7,157 nucleotides of DNA from Ignavibacteria bacterium (GTDB lineage Bacteria; Bacteroidota; Ignavibacteria; Ignavibacteriales; Melioribacteraceae). The stretch covers positions 1 through 7,157 of the forward strand of contig DSBF01000124.1 of the NCBI GenBank assembly GCA_011049495.1, read 5' to 3'. The position numbers were made by a program, and so were the translations under genes. Below the pieces are notes generated by a model, which was not told the DNA's origin, made no database searches, and worked only from the letters and a program-made list of their open reading frames with translations. Every line of letters begins with the position of its first letter. Position 1 is the stretch's first letter. This document shows, one piece after another, positions 1 through 6,627 of this stretch.

Positions 1-1
1 A

Positions 2-1354
2 TATCTAATTGGACCCGCACCGGCAAATGAATCATATCTAAACATTCCTAAAATTATTAAAATCGCAAAAGAAATCGGTGCCGATGCTGTGCATCCAGGT
101 TACGGTTTCCTATCGGAAAATTCAAAATTTATTTCTGCTGTTCGTGATGCCGGAATTGTATTTATCGGTCCATCGGTAAAATCAGTTGAAATGATGGGAG
201 AAAAAACATCTGCTCGTAAGTTAATGTCGAAACACGGTGTCCCGATAGTGCCCGGTACGATTGAACCGATTAATGATATTGATGAAGCAAAAAAGATTGC
301 CGATGAAATTGGGTACCCTATTATGTTGAAAGCATCTGCGGGAGGCGGCGGGAAAGGGATGAGGAAAGTAATGACTTCTAATGAATTTTCCTCTTCATTT
401 GAAAGAGCTAAAAATGAATCACTTAAAGCTTTCGGCTCACCGGATGTTTACATGGAAAAATTTATTGAGAATCCGAAACATATAGAAGTACAAATAATTG
501 GCGATACCTTTGGTAATTATGTTCACTTATTCGAAAGAGAATGCTCGGTTCAGAGAAGACATCAAAAAGTAATTGAAGAAGCACCGTCAATTTCTGTGGA
601 TGAATCGACAAGGGGAAAAATAACTTTAGCAGCTATCAACGCAGCAAAAGCTTGTAATTATTTTAATGCCGGTACGATAGAATTTCTAATGGATAAAGAA
701 AAGAACTTCTTTTTCCTCGAAATGAATACCAGGTTGCAAGTAGAACACCCGGTTACTGAGTTAATAACAGGAATTGATATTGTAAAAGAACAAATTAGAA
801 TTGCAGCCGGAGAAAAACTCTCTTTTACTCAAGAGCAAGTGAATAAAAGAGGACATGCAATTGAATGCCGCATATATGCGGAAGATGCGGATAACAATTT
901 TGCACCATCCACCGGAAGAATTCTTCACCACCGTTTACCCTCCGGTCCTGGAATTCGTGTTGATCGGGGTATTGATTTATCAACTGATGTACCGGTTCAT
1001 TATGATCCGCTTTTATCAAAAGTTACTGCATATGGTAAAGATAGGGCAGAAGCAATTGCGAGAATGAAAATCGCTCTCGGCGCATATCAAATTGCAGGAG
1101 TAATTACCAATATTTCTTTTTTGGATTGGATAATAGACCATTCAAAATTTGTTGATGGCTCATTCGATATCAATTTCATAGACCATGAATTTATGCCGCT
1201 TGCTCCATATAAGTGGCGCGAAAAGTATAATGAAAAATATGAAGATGCTGCCGCAATCATAGCTGCAATATTGAAATATAATGATAAGAAATTAAGAGTA
1301 GGCAAAATTGAATCTAATAACACGAATAAATGGTTGAGTCAGATTCATGAATGA
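2..1354 (+). CDS. Biotin carboxylase subunit of an acyl-CoA carboxylase (5' partial)
   Basis: This subunit carboxylates protein-bound biotin using ATP and bicarbonate, in the cytoplasm. The reading frame is open from base 2, beginning YLIGPAPANESYLN, so the gene starts before the window; the GTG at 89 is internal. About 450 residues are visible, and comparison with E. coli AccC suggests roughly 50 are missing, giving a full length near 500. Visible motifs, in order, are HPGYGFLSEN (89-118), the ATP-grasp glycine loop KASAGGGGKGMR (329-364), ERECSVQRRHQKVIEEAPS, the metal- and biotin-site segment EMNTRLQVEHPVTE, GHAIECRIYAEDA, and a C-terminal YDPLLSKV region. No key residue looks lost. The 8-bp overlap with the biotin-carrier gene shows the split-subunit form. 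The substrate cannot be settled because the carboxyltransferase lies outside the window. Propionyl-CoA or acetyl-CoA is likeliest; a pyruvate carboxylase subunit A is less likely. Confidence 0.95.
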   Translation, partial: YLIGPAPANESYLNIPKIIKIAKEIGADAVHPGYGFLSENSKFISAVRDAGIVFIGPSVKSVEMMGEKTSARKLMSKHGVPIVPGTIEPINDIDEAKKIADEIGYPIMLKASAGGGGKGMRKVMTSNEFSSSFERAKNESLKAFGSPDVYMEKFIENPKHIEVQIIGDTFGNYVHLFERECSVQRRHQKVIEEAPSISVDESTRGKITLAAINAAKACNYFNAGTIEFLMDKEKNFFFLEMNTRLQVEHPVTELITGIDIVKEQIRIAAGEKLSFTQEQVNKRGHAIECRIYAEDADNNFAPSTGRILHHRLPSGPGIRVDRGIDLSTDVPVHYDPLLSKVTAYGKDRAEAIARMKIALGAYQIAGVITNISFLDWIIDHSKFVDGSFDINFIDHEFMPLAPYKWREKYNEKYEDAAAIIAAILKYNDKKLRVGKIESNNTNKWLSQIHE

Positions 1355-1847
1355 GTTTATTGTTACAATAGGTGAAAAGAGGAAAAGCATTCAAATTGCT
1401 AATGAAAATCACGTAATTATTAACGATAGAATACATGAAGTGAGTCTTTCCAAAGTTAGTGATTATCTTTACTTAATTAGAATTGATGAAAAAGTTTATG
1501 AGGTAACAACTACTAAAAAATCATCTGAACAGTATAATTTTACAATTGATGGACGCTTTTTAGAAGTTGTTGTTAGAACCACATTAGAAGAAAAGGCAAA
1601 CGAAGTATTAAAAAGAAATGAAGCATTATCAAAACATGACAGCATAAAAGCTCCAATGCCGGGCTTACTTCTTAAGATATTCAAAAAAGTTGGGGAGCAA
1701 GTTGAAATAGGCGAACCGTTAATTGTTCTTGAAGCCATGAAAATGGAGAATGAAATCAGATCACCTTCTTCAGGTAGGATTATTGAAATTAATTTTAAAG
1801 AAGGGGAGTCATTAGATAAGGATTCAGTAATACTTAAAATTGAATAA
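1347..1847 (+). CDS. Biotin carboxyl carrier protein of acyl-CoA carboxylase
   Basis: This protein of 166 residues is the carrier that shuttles the carboxyl group between the biotin carboxylase and a carboxyltransferase. The C-terminal biotinyl domain (about residues 97-166) has the classic EAMKMEN motif; Lys132 (codon 1740-1742) is the predicted biotinylation site. The upstream APMPG, about 30 residues earlier, is the usual first half of the hammerhead fold. Residues 1-90 are beta-rich, resembling the BT (biotin carboxylase-carboxyltransferase linking) region of propionyl/methylcrotonyl-CoA carboxylase alpha chains; that comparison is inference. The ATG at 1347 sits inside the carboxylase gene, 8 bp before its end, with no clear ribosome-binding site. 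Translational coupling is therefore likely. The lipoyl family is an alternative fold relative, but the MKM triad favours biotin. Confidence 0.93.
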   Translation: MNEFIVTIGEKRKSIQIANENHVIINDRIHEVSLSKVSDYLYLIRIDEKVYEVTTTKKSSEQYNFTIDGRFLEVVVRTTLEEKANEVLKRNEALSKHDSIKAPMPGLLLKIFKKVGEQVEIGEPLIVLEAMKMENEIRSPSSGRIIEINFKEGESLDKDSVILKIE

Positions 1848-1868
1848 AAACATGGTTGTTTTTATAAT
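1840..1868 (+). promoter_or_regulatory. Sigma70-like promoter for the fadL-like gene
   Basis: A TTGAAT -35 box (1840-1845) and a perfect TATAAT -10 box (1863-1868) are separated by exactly 17 bp. Transcription would begin near 1875, giving a leader of about 45 nt before the GTG at 1920. The -35 box overlaps the stop codon of the biotin-carrier gene, so the fadL-like gene can be transcribed apart from the carboxylase genes. The site was found by eye, and AT-rich DNA produces such matches by chance, but spacing and -10 quality are both ideal. Confidence 0.6.
1844..1865. repeat. Perfect 9-4-9 palindrome in promoter spacer (possible operator or weak hairpin)
   Basis: Arms ATAAAAACA (1844-1852) and TGTTTTTAT (1857-1865) are exact reverse complements around TGGT. 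The palindrome fills the spacer and touches both the -35 and -10 boxes, a position where a bound repressor would block RNA polymerase. As RNA it would form a weak hairpin with a single G-C pair per arm and no separate U tract, so a terminator for the carboxylase genes is less convincing. The A/T-rich arms raise the chance of coincidence. Confidence 0.4.
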
Positions 1869-1909
1869 CGATTTATCCATATATTATCCAAATAAAAACC
1901 AACACAAAC

Positions 1910-1922
1910 AGGAGGAGATGTG
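1910..1922 (+). promoter_or_regulatory. Shine-Dalgarno site deciding the GTG start of the fadL-like gene
   Basis: AGGAGG (1910-1915) lies 4 nt before GTG (1920-1922). An ATG at 1918-1920 overlaps that GTG but is followed at once by TGA, so it cannot start the gene. GTG gives a normal signal peptide, MKKIVSTLVL, and is therefore chosen. The spacing is shorter than ideal. Confidence 0.8.
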
Positions 1923-3206
1923 AAGAAGATAGTTTCTACTTTAGTTCTATCATTTGTTGTTCTCAGTTCCACATCCTTTGGAAGTGGATTTCAAATTAAT
2001 GAACATGGTGCACGAGCTATGGCTATGGCAGGGGCATTTACCGGGGTACTGTCTGATGCATCAGCAATCTATTATAACCCCGCCGGTTTAACCAATCTTA
2101 CTGGTACAAATATTTTGGCAGGTGTAACTCTTATTGCACTGAGTTCAAAGTTTACCGGTCCTACACCTCTAACTACCGAGTGGGAAATGGAATCACAATT
2201 ATTCACTCCTTTTAATTTTTATGTAACCCATAGCTTTGATAATGATTTGAGTATCGGTTTGGGTGCAAATAACCAATATGGTTTAGGTACAAAATGGGCA
2301 TCAGATTGGGCAGGTCGATACCTTGCTGTTGATACTGAAATTCGTTCATTTTACTTTACCCCTGCTATTGCCTATAAAATTTCTGATGCGGTTTCTATTG
2401 GTATTGGTGGAGTTTTTGCTTTTGCCGATGTAAAAATAATTAGAAATATTCCTTTACAAGATCCTGTTACCGGGGCAATGAAACCGGATGCAGAACTCAC
2501 TATGGAAGGGGATGCTACATCATTTGGATTCTCGGCAGGTATTTTTGTTAAACCAAGTGATATGGTTTCATTCGGTTTGAGTTATAGAAGCCAAAACAAA
2601 TATGATTTTGAAGGCGATGCAAAAACTGTTCCTGCTACTCTAGACTTTAATCATCCATTGGCTGGACCTCAATCAATTCCTTTACCGAATGGCGGAATTA
2701 AAGCTCCTCTTACAACTCCTCAAAATGTAACCTTTGGTATTGGTCTTTATCCATCGAAAGATTTAACCCTTTCAGCTGATTTCCAATGGATTGATTGGAC
2801 AAGCTACGATAAATTAGAAGTTACTTTTGATGATTATGATCTCGATCCACAAACTCCCGGTCAGCAAAATGTTCAATCAGCAGACCGAAATTATGAAACT
2901 TCTTTTATAATTAGAGTCGGCGCAGAATATATGGTAAGTGATCAATTTGCACTTCGCGGTGGTTTCTTTTATGATAAAAACCCTGTGCTTGATGAATATG
3001 TTGAACCTACTTTACCAGACGCCGATAGAATTGGATTGAACATTGGATTTGGTTATAAAATTTCGAATAATGTATCTATCGATTTTGCATACTTGTTATT
3101 GTTATTCTCGGAAAGAGAAATAACAAATTCCAAATTTGGATTCAACGGTGTGTATAATTCTACAGCGCATTTATTCGGAATTAATTTTGCTTATGCAATA
3201 AATTAA
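1920..3206 (+). CDS. FadL/OmpP1/TodX-family outer-membrane transport protein
   Basis: This protein of 428 residues is a predicted outer-membrane beta-barrel that lets hydrophobic molecules, such as long-chain fatty acids or aromatic compounds, cross the outer membrane. Residues 1-21 form a Sec signal peptide: a KK N-terminus, a hydrophobic core, and likely cleavage before SGFQINEHGA. The mature N-terminus matches the family hatch pattern: GFQ-N-E, the ARAMAMAGAF stretch, then DASAIYYNPAGL with the conserved NPA at residues 53-55. The rest alternates short amphipathic strands and loops, as in a barrel, and ends in strand-like LFGINFAYAIN. Length is typical of the family (about 420-450). It has its own promoter and a strong ribosome-binding site. 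Its position beside acyl-CoA carboxylase genes hints at a role in lipid or acid catabolism, but the substrate is not readable from sequence. Confidence 0.9.
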   Translation: MKKIVSTLVLSFVVLSSTSFGSGFQINEHGARAMAMAGAFTGVLSDASAIYYNPAGLTNLTGTNILAGVTLIALSSKFTGPTPLTTEWEMESQLFTPFNFYVTHSFDNDLSIGLGANNQYGLGTKWASDWAGRYLAVDTEIRSFYFTPAIAYKISDAVSIGIGGVFAFADVKIIRNIPLQDPVTGAMKPDAELTMEGDATSFGFSAGIFVKPSDMVSFGLSYRSQNKYDFEGDAKTVPATLDFNHPLAGPQSIPLPNGGIKAPLTTPQNVTFGIGLYPSKDLTLSADFQWIDWTSYDKLEVTFDDYDLDPQTPGQQNVQSADRNYETSFIIRVGAEYMVSDQFALRGGFFYDKNPVLDEYVEPTLPDADRIGLNIGFGYKISNNVSIDFAYLLLLFSEREITNSKFGFNGVYNSTAHLFGINFAYAIN

Positions 3207-3215
3207 AGATTATTA

Positions 3216-3332
3216 GGGCTGTCTCGAATATAAAGGGCATTAATTAAAAAATGAATACGTTATTTGGTGTGAATGAAAATAAAATTCAGTAATTTTTGAA
3301 TAATTAAAAAATACTTAACAAATAGACAGCCC
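3216..3332. mobile_element. Putative MITE-like element with 9-bp terminal inverted repeats
   Basis: GGGCTGTCT (3216-3224) and AGACAGCCC (3324-3332) are exact reverse complements enclosing 99 bp of AT-rich, non-coding DNA, for a total of 117 bp. The ends are G/C-rich against a very AT-rich background. GGGCTGTCT-type ends occur at the tips of some insertion sequences; that link is from memory and not family-specific. The matching stops at exactly 9 bp on both sides. No clean target duplication is seen: the left flank is ATTA and the right ATTT. There is no transposase in the element. A long-range RNA stem is an alternative explanation. Confidence 0.45.
3241..3312. repeat. Pair of 12-bp direct repeats inside the MITE-like element
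   Basis: TAATTAAAAAAT occurs at 3241-3252 and again at 3301-3312, exactly 60 bp apart. Both copies lie between the inverted ends, fairly symmetrically placed (16 bp from the left arm, 11 bp from the right). They could be internal sites of the element, but such A/T-only words arise easily by chance here. Confidence 0.4.
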
Positions 3333-3350
3333 ATTTCTTTTGAGAATACA

Positions 3351-3773
3351 ATGAAACCACTATTATCAATTCTTCTATCTGTTATTTTGATTGTTTTCTT
3401 TACAGCATGTTCTTCAACCGAAGAAACAGTAAAAACTGACCAAGAAGAACAACCCGAAATCTATATTTTTGATGATGTAACTGATACGATGGATAATACT
3501 GAAGAAGTTGTAGAACAACCGGTTGTTCAAGATTCAAGAACAACAAAATATTATGTTCAAGTTGGTGCTTTCACAACGAGAGACAGAGCCGATGAATTTG
3601 TTAAATTAAAATCACCGCAGACAACTTACCAATTGAATATCACATATAGTGAAGAAGTAAAACTCTATGTAGTACGAATCCCGGCTTTTTCAACAAGAGC
3701 CGAAGCTGAAAAGGTTCGTAATGAATTTTGGCAATCCGGTTTATTCAACGATGCTTTCATCGTAACACAATAA
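3351..3773 (+). CDS. SPOR-domain lipoprotein
   Basis: This is a small lipoprotein of 140 residues. Residues 1-19 form a lipoprotein signal peptide ending in the lipobox FTAC, with Cys20 the predicted lipidated residue, followed by SSTEE. Residues 21-64 are an acidic, low-complexity linker. Residues 66-140 form a SPOR domain built of two similar halves, YYVQVGAFTTRDRADEF and YVVRIPAFSTRAEAEKV. SPOR domains bind denuded peptidoglycan glycans, often at the division septum, so a periplasmic cell-wall role is likely; the specific partner is unknown. It lacks any catalytic domain such as the RlpA double-psi barrel. The ribosome-binding site is weak (GAG 6 nt before ATG). No promoter is obvious in the 144 bp upstream, which hold the MITE-like element. 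The next gene starts after 1 bp. Confidence 0.88.
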   Translation: MKPLLSILLSVILIVFFTACSSTEETVKTDQEEQPEIYIFDDVTDTMDNTEEVVEQPVVQDSRTTKYYVQVGAFTTRDRADEFVKLKSPQTTYQLNITYSEEVKLYVVRIPAFSTRAEAEKVRNEFWQSGLFNDAFIVTQ

Positions 3774-3774
3774 A

Positions 3775-4458
3775 ATGTCACCACTCTTTTATAATATCGT
3801 AATTACCATCGTTGGTATTGCCTACGTTTTTACAGTAGTTGGTGTTATGGATTTTCTGGTAAAGAAAAAGAATTTTCCGCAGGATATATCCAGAAAAATC
3901 GTTCATATTGCGGCTGGCTCGTGGTTGATCTTTTGGTTGTTTTTTGATGATTCGCATTGGAGCAAATACTTTAATATTGCCCCGGCATTTATTTGGACTG
4001 TATTGTTAATAATAAAAGGTCTAACTGCAGATTCAAACGACGAAGCTGTTAAGACAATGACTAGAACAGGAGATCGAAGAGAATTGTTAAAAGGTCCTCT
4101 TTATTTTACTCTTGTTATGTGTTTAATGGGTACAGTTTATTATAAAACACCACTTGCACTTACAGCTATGGGTGTTTTAGCTTGGGGTGATGGATTAGCT
4201 CCTATTTTCGGTAAAAGATATGGTAAAAATAAATATTATATTTTTGCCGAAAAATCATTACAAGGTTCGGCTGCTTTTCTTTTACTTGGTTTTTTAGGTG
4301 CTGTTCTTTTTAATGTACTTTTTTATGATAGTATTGATTTTGGTTTTATATTAGTAGCTGTTATTATTGCAACTATTGTGGAAGCTTTTAGTCCGAGGGA
4401 TGCAGATAATATTTTAATTCCTCTTGTTATAATAGTTGCATATTCTATTTATTTTTAG
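3775..4458 (+). CDS. Polyprenol/phytol/dolichol kinase-like integral membrane protein
   Basis: This membrane protein of 227 residues has about six to seven hydrophobic segments. Conserved blocks match the phytol kinase (VTE5)/dolichol kinase (SEC59)/CdsA-related superfamily: RKIVHIAAG (40-48), WGDGLAPIFGKRYGK (137-151), EKSLQGS (159-165), and VEAFSPRDADNILIPL (202-217), where the acidic and DN residues are expected to bind nucleotide and metal. Family members phosphorylate a lipid alcohol using CTP, or transfer CMP. The exact substrate (phytol, polyprenol, diacylglycerol) cannot be read. Phosphatidate cytidylyltransferase is a common automatic label for such proteins, but this one is shorter than true CdsA and has the VTE5-like motif set. 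The ATG follows the lipoprotein stop by 1 bp with no visible ribosome-binding site, so coupled translation is likely. Confidence 0.8.
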   Translation: MSPLFYNIVITIVGIAYVFTVVGVMDFLVKKKNFPQDISRKIVHIAAGSWLIFWLFFDDSHWSKYFNIAPAFIWTVLLIIKGLTADSNDEAVKTMTRTGDRRELLKGPLYFTLVMCLMGTVYYKTPLALTAMGVLAWGDGLAPIFGKRYGKNKYYIFAEKSLQGSAAFLLLGFLGAVLFNVLFYDSIDFGFILVAVIIATIVEAFSPRDADNILIPLVIIVAYSIYF

Positions 4459-4497
4459 TTATTTTTATTGAAACTGTAACTGCAACAAGAAATCAAT

Positions 4498-4509
4498 AAG
4501 GAGGTATTC
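4498..4509 (+). promoter_or_regulatory. Near-perfect Shine-Dalgarno site of ssb
   Basis: AAGGAGGT (4498-4505) is fully complementary to the usual 3' end of 16S rRNA and sits 4 nt before ATG (4510). It is the strongest ribosome-binding site in the window and suits an abundant protein such as SSB. The 51-bp gap before ssb shows no clear promoter or terminator. Confidence 0.85.
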
Positions 4510-4929
4510 ATGGCTTTTTCCTTAAATAAAATTATGTTGATTGGTAACTTAGGACAGGATGCCGAAACACGTTTTACTACAAATAACGTTTCGGTAACAA
4601 ATTATTCAATAGCAACAACTCACGGCTACAAAGGAAAAGACGGCAATTGGGTAAATGAAACTACTTGGCATAATTGTGTTTCGTTTAATTTATCTGATTA
4701 CTTCAAAGATGCACTCAAAAAAGGTAAGAAGTTTTATGTTGAAGGACGTTTAACCAAGAGAGATTATACAGATAAAGAAGGTATAAAGAGATATTCAACA
4801 GATGTTTTTGTTGAAAAATTAATTCCACTGGAAGCAAGCGGAAGTTCTGATTCAAATTATACACAAGAAAATTCGACTTCCAGCGCACCGGATGTCGGCA
4901 GCAGTGAAGAAGACGATCTTCCATTCTAA
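4510..4929 (+). CDS. ssb: Single-stranded DNA-binding protein
   Basis: SSB coats single-stranded DNA during replication, recombination and repair, and recruits partner enzymes through its acidic tail. The protein has 139 residues. The OB-fold covers about residues 1-108, opening with LNKIMLIGNLGQDAETR and continuing through TTWHNCVSFN (with Trp53, near E. coli Trp54) and KKFYVEGRLTKRDYTDKEG. A Ser/Asn/Thr-rich flexible linker (109-132) leads to the tip EEDDLPF, the variant of the canonical DDDIPF tail. This is shorter than E. coli SSB (178) because the linker is short. The start is fixed by an excellent ribosome-binding site. It is followed after 34 bp by the CNNM/CorC gene, an order also seen in Bacteroidota. 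Confidence 0.95.
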   Translation: MAFSLNKIMLIGNLGQDAETRFTTNNVSVTNYSIATTHGYKGKDGNWVNETTWHNCVSFNLSDYFKDALKKGKKFYVEGRLTKRDYTDKEGIKRYSTDVFVEKLIPLEASGSSDSNYTQENSTSSAPDVGSSEEDDLPF

Positions 4930-4963
4930 ATTGTATTGTTTAACAATTGAGGCATAAGATTTA

Positions 4964-6262
4964 TTGGACGTTGGTTGGTATTACCGCTTAATTATACTTG
5001 CGATTTTATTATTACTATCGGCTTTTTTTTCAGGTTCTGAAGTATCGTTATTTTCATTAGATAAGAAGAAATTAAAAGATCTTCAAAAGGAAAAGAAGTT
5101 CACATCAAAATATATTCTTAATCTAATTGAATACCCACGCCGTTTGCTCGTTACTATCTTATTGGGCAATAACTTTGTTAATGTGGCTGCTTCAATCCTA
5201 GCTGTTACTCTAGCATTAGATTTTGCGGCTGTATATGGATGGGAACTAGAATTAGTTTTGATGCTCGAAATAGTTCTCCTAACTATATTGATTTTAATCT
5301 TCGGTGAAATTATTCCTAAAGTATGGGCTTCAAAATATCCACTGGAGTTTTCTCGAATAATTAGCATACCTCTTTATTGGGTTGGTGTATTGATTTATCC
5401 AATAGCAAAAGTATTAACGGAGATTATTAGATATTTCACAGAAAAATTTAAGCTGCAAAAAAATCGAACGGCTTTATCAATTTCGGAGATCCCCGATCTT
5501 GCCGATTTATCAATGGAGAAGGGGAGTATTGAAGAAGATGAACACGATTTAATTTCCGGTTTGGTAAGTTTTAAATCAGTTACAGTAAGAGAAATAATGA
5601 CTCCGCGTGTGGATATTGTTGCAGTCTCTCTTGAAACAAGTTTTGATGAACTGCTAAATACCATTGTTGAATCGGGGCACAGTAGAATTCCTTTATACAA
5701 AGAAAACCTCGATAATATTATAGGGATAATCTACGCAAAAGATTTGCTTCCTTTTGTCTCAAAGAAAAGTGAAGTTAAAGATAGTGTGAATCTTAAAAAT
5801 ATTTCCAGGGAAACAATATTCGTTCCCGAAACAAAATTCATTAATGAACTGATGCATGAGTTTCAATCAAAAAATCTTCATTTAGGAATTGTTGTTGACG
5901 AATACGGCGGAACATCCGGACTTGTTTCATTAGAAGATATACTTGAAGAAATAGTTGGTGAAATCCGTGATGAATATGACAATGAAGAAGAAGAAATAAG
6001 TAAAATAGATGCTAACAAATTTATTGTACTCGGTAAAACCCCGATAGAAGAACTTGATGAATTATTTGATTACGAATTTTCTTCCGAAGACGACGATTAC
6101 GATACAGTTGCCGGTTTTATATTTAACCATGCCGGAACAATCCCATCGGAAAACTATCAATTTGTTTACGGCAATTATAAATTTACAGTTCAGGAAGTAG
6201 TAAATAACCGTATAAACAAAATTGTAATTGAACGCATTAAACAGAATGAAGATCAAGAATGA
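4964..6262 (+). CDS. CNNM/CorC (HlyC/CorC, GldE-like) membrane protein with CBS pair
   Basis: This protein of 432 residues, of standard family length, has three parts. Residues 1-155 form the DUF21/CNNM membrane domain with about four hydrophobic segments, the signature SAFFSGSEVSLFSL (19-32) and FGEIIPK (113-119). Residues 205-335 form a CBS pair, with IMTPRVDIVAV, GHSRIPLYKENLDNIIGIIY and VVDEYGGTSGLVSLEDILEE. Residues 350-427 form the CorC C-terminal domain with DYDTVAGFI. Family members are linked to magnesium or cobalt export; GldE of Flavobacterium belongs here and supports gliding. Metal specificity cannot be read. The start is TTG: an in-frame TAA at 4955-4957 excludes anything longer, and the next ATG would remove the membrane signature. 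GAGG at 4949-4952 is a somewhat distant ribosome-binding site (11 nt). The stop overlaps the next start by 4 bp. Confidence 0.92.
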   Translation: MDVGWYYRLIILAILLLLSAFFSGSEVSLFSLDKKKLKDLQKEKKFTSKYILNLIEYPRRLLVTILLGNNFVNVAASILAVTLALDFAAVYGWELELVLMLEIVLLTILILIFGEIIPKVWASKYPLEFSRIISIPLYWVGVLIYPIAKVLTEIIRYFTEKFKLQKNRTALSISEIPDLADLSMEKGSIEEDEHDLISGLVSFKSVTVREIMTPRVDIVAVSLETSFDELLNTIVESGHSRIPLYKENLDNIIGIIYAKDLLPFVSKKSEVKDSVNLKNISRETIFVPETKFINELMHEFQSKNLHLGIVVDEYGGTSGLVSLEDILEEIVGEIRDEYDNEEEEISKIDANKFIVLGKTPIEELDELFDYEFSSEDDDYDTVAGFIFNHAGTIPSENYQFVYGNYKFTVQEVVNNRINKIVIERIKQNEDQE

Positions 6263-6627
6263 AAAAAGGTTGTTTTTTAACAACTATCACTATTTTTACA
6301 ATTCTGATCGGTGCAGGTTTATATATAGGTGATAAATACGGTGATAGAATTGTGCAATTTTTTAAAGGCAGGGTTATTGAACTAACCGCAGACTCGTTTG
6401 AGGATTATATTCACAGAATTACAGATGATGCATATTCTGATTCGTTGAAAGTGTTATGGTCGGAAGTTACAAAGGATGCAGCCTCAATGGAAATGGAAGA
6501 AGGATTAGATTATATGTCAACGGTAATGAAGAAAATGAAATCTTATACAAAAGATTCATTATTTACCTCGGAAGAATTTGAAAATCTAAAAGAGTTTATA
6601 AAAAATGAGACAAGACAGAAAAACTGA
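6259..6627 (+). CDS. Unrecognised small single-pass membrane protein
   Basis: I do not recognise a family. The protein has 122 residues: a short basic N-terminus (MKKG), one hydrophobic segment at about 6-24, then a charged, mostly helical region (25-122), probably facing the periplasm by the positive-inside rule. The soluble part is rich in Glu, Asp, Lys and Met (MEMEE, VMKKMKSY), with no cysteine or metal-binding motif. Cys5 is not in a lipobox. Its ATG overlaps the CorC stop (ATGA, 6259-6262), and its own end overlaps the MlaD start by 23 bp, so it is very likely a real, co-translated gene. Its place between a membrane metal/CBS protein and an MlaD protein suggests envelope function, possibly a partner of MlaD; that is inference. 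It occupies the place where gldD follows gldE in Flavobacterium but does not resemble the GldD lipoprotein. Confidence 0.8.
   Translation: MKKGCFLTTITIFTILIGAGLYIGDKYGDRIVQFFKGRVIELTADSFEDYIHRITDDAYSDSLKVLWSEVTKDAASMEMEEGLDYMSTVMKKMKSYTKDSLFTSEEFENLKEFIKNETRQKN

Noticed and set aside
89..91. GTG at 89 as the start of the biotin carboxylase
   Set aside because: The frame remains open to base 2 and encodes conserved family residues (YLIGPAPANESYLN) upstream, so the gene begins outside the window.
825..1323. Open frames on the - strand and in another + frame inside the biotin carboxylase gene (825-1019, 855-1067, 1087-1323)
   Set aside because: They lie wholly within a strongly conserved coding gene, have no ribosome-binding site of note, and their translations resemble no protein family.
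1844..1870. Intrinsic terminator for the carboxylase genes
   Set aside because: The only hairpin is almost all A-U with no separate U tract, and it coincides with a better explanation as part of a promoter region.
3251..3292. Short 13-codon frame ATGAATACG...TAA within the MITE-like element
   Set aside because: It is too short and has no well-placed ribosome-binding site; chance is enough to explain it.
4929..4948. Inverted repeat AATTGT...ACAATT between ssb and the CorC gene, considered as a terminator
   Set aside because: The stem has one G-C pair and no following U tract, and the next gene starts within 34 bp, so read-through is more likely.
5083..5700. Antisense open frames inside the CNNM/CorC gene (5083-5367 and 5395-5700)
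   Set aside because: They are shadows of a well-conserved gene; the translations are Ser/Ile-rich with no recognisable domain.
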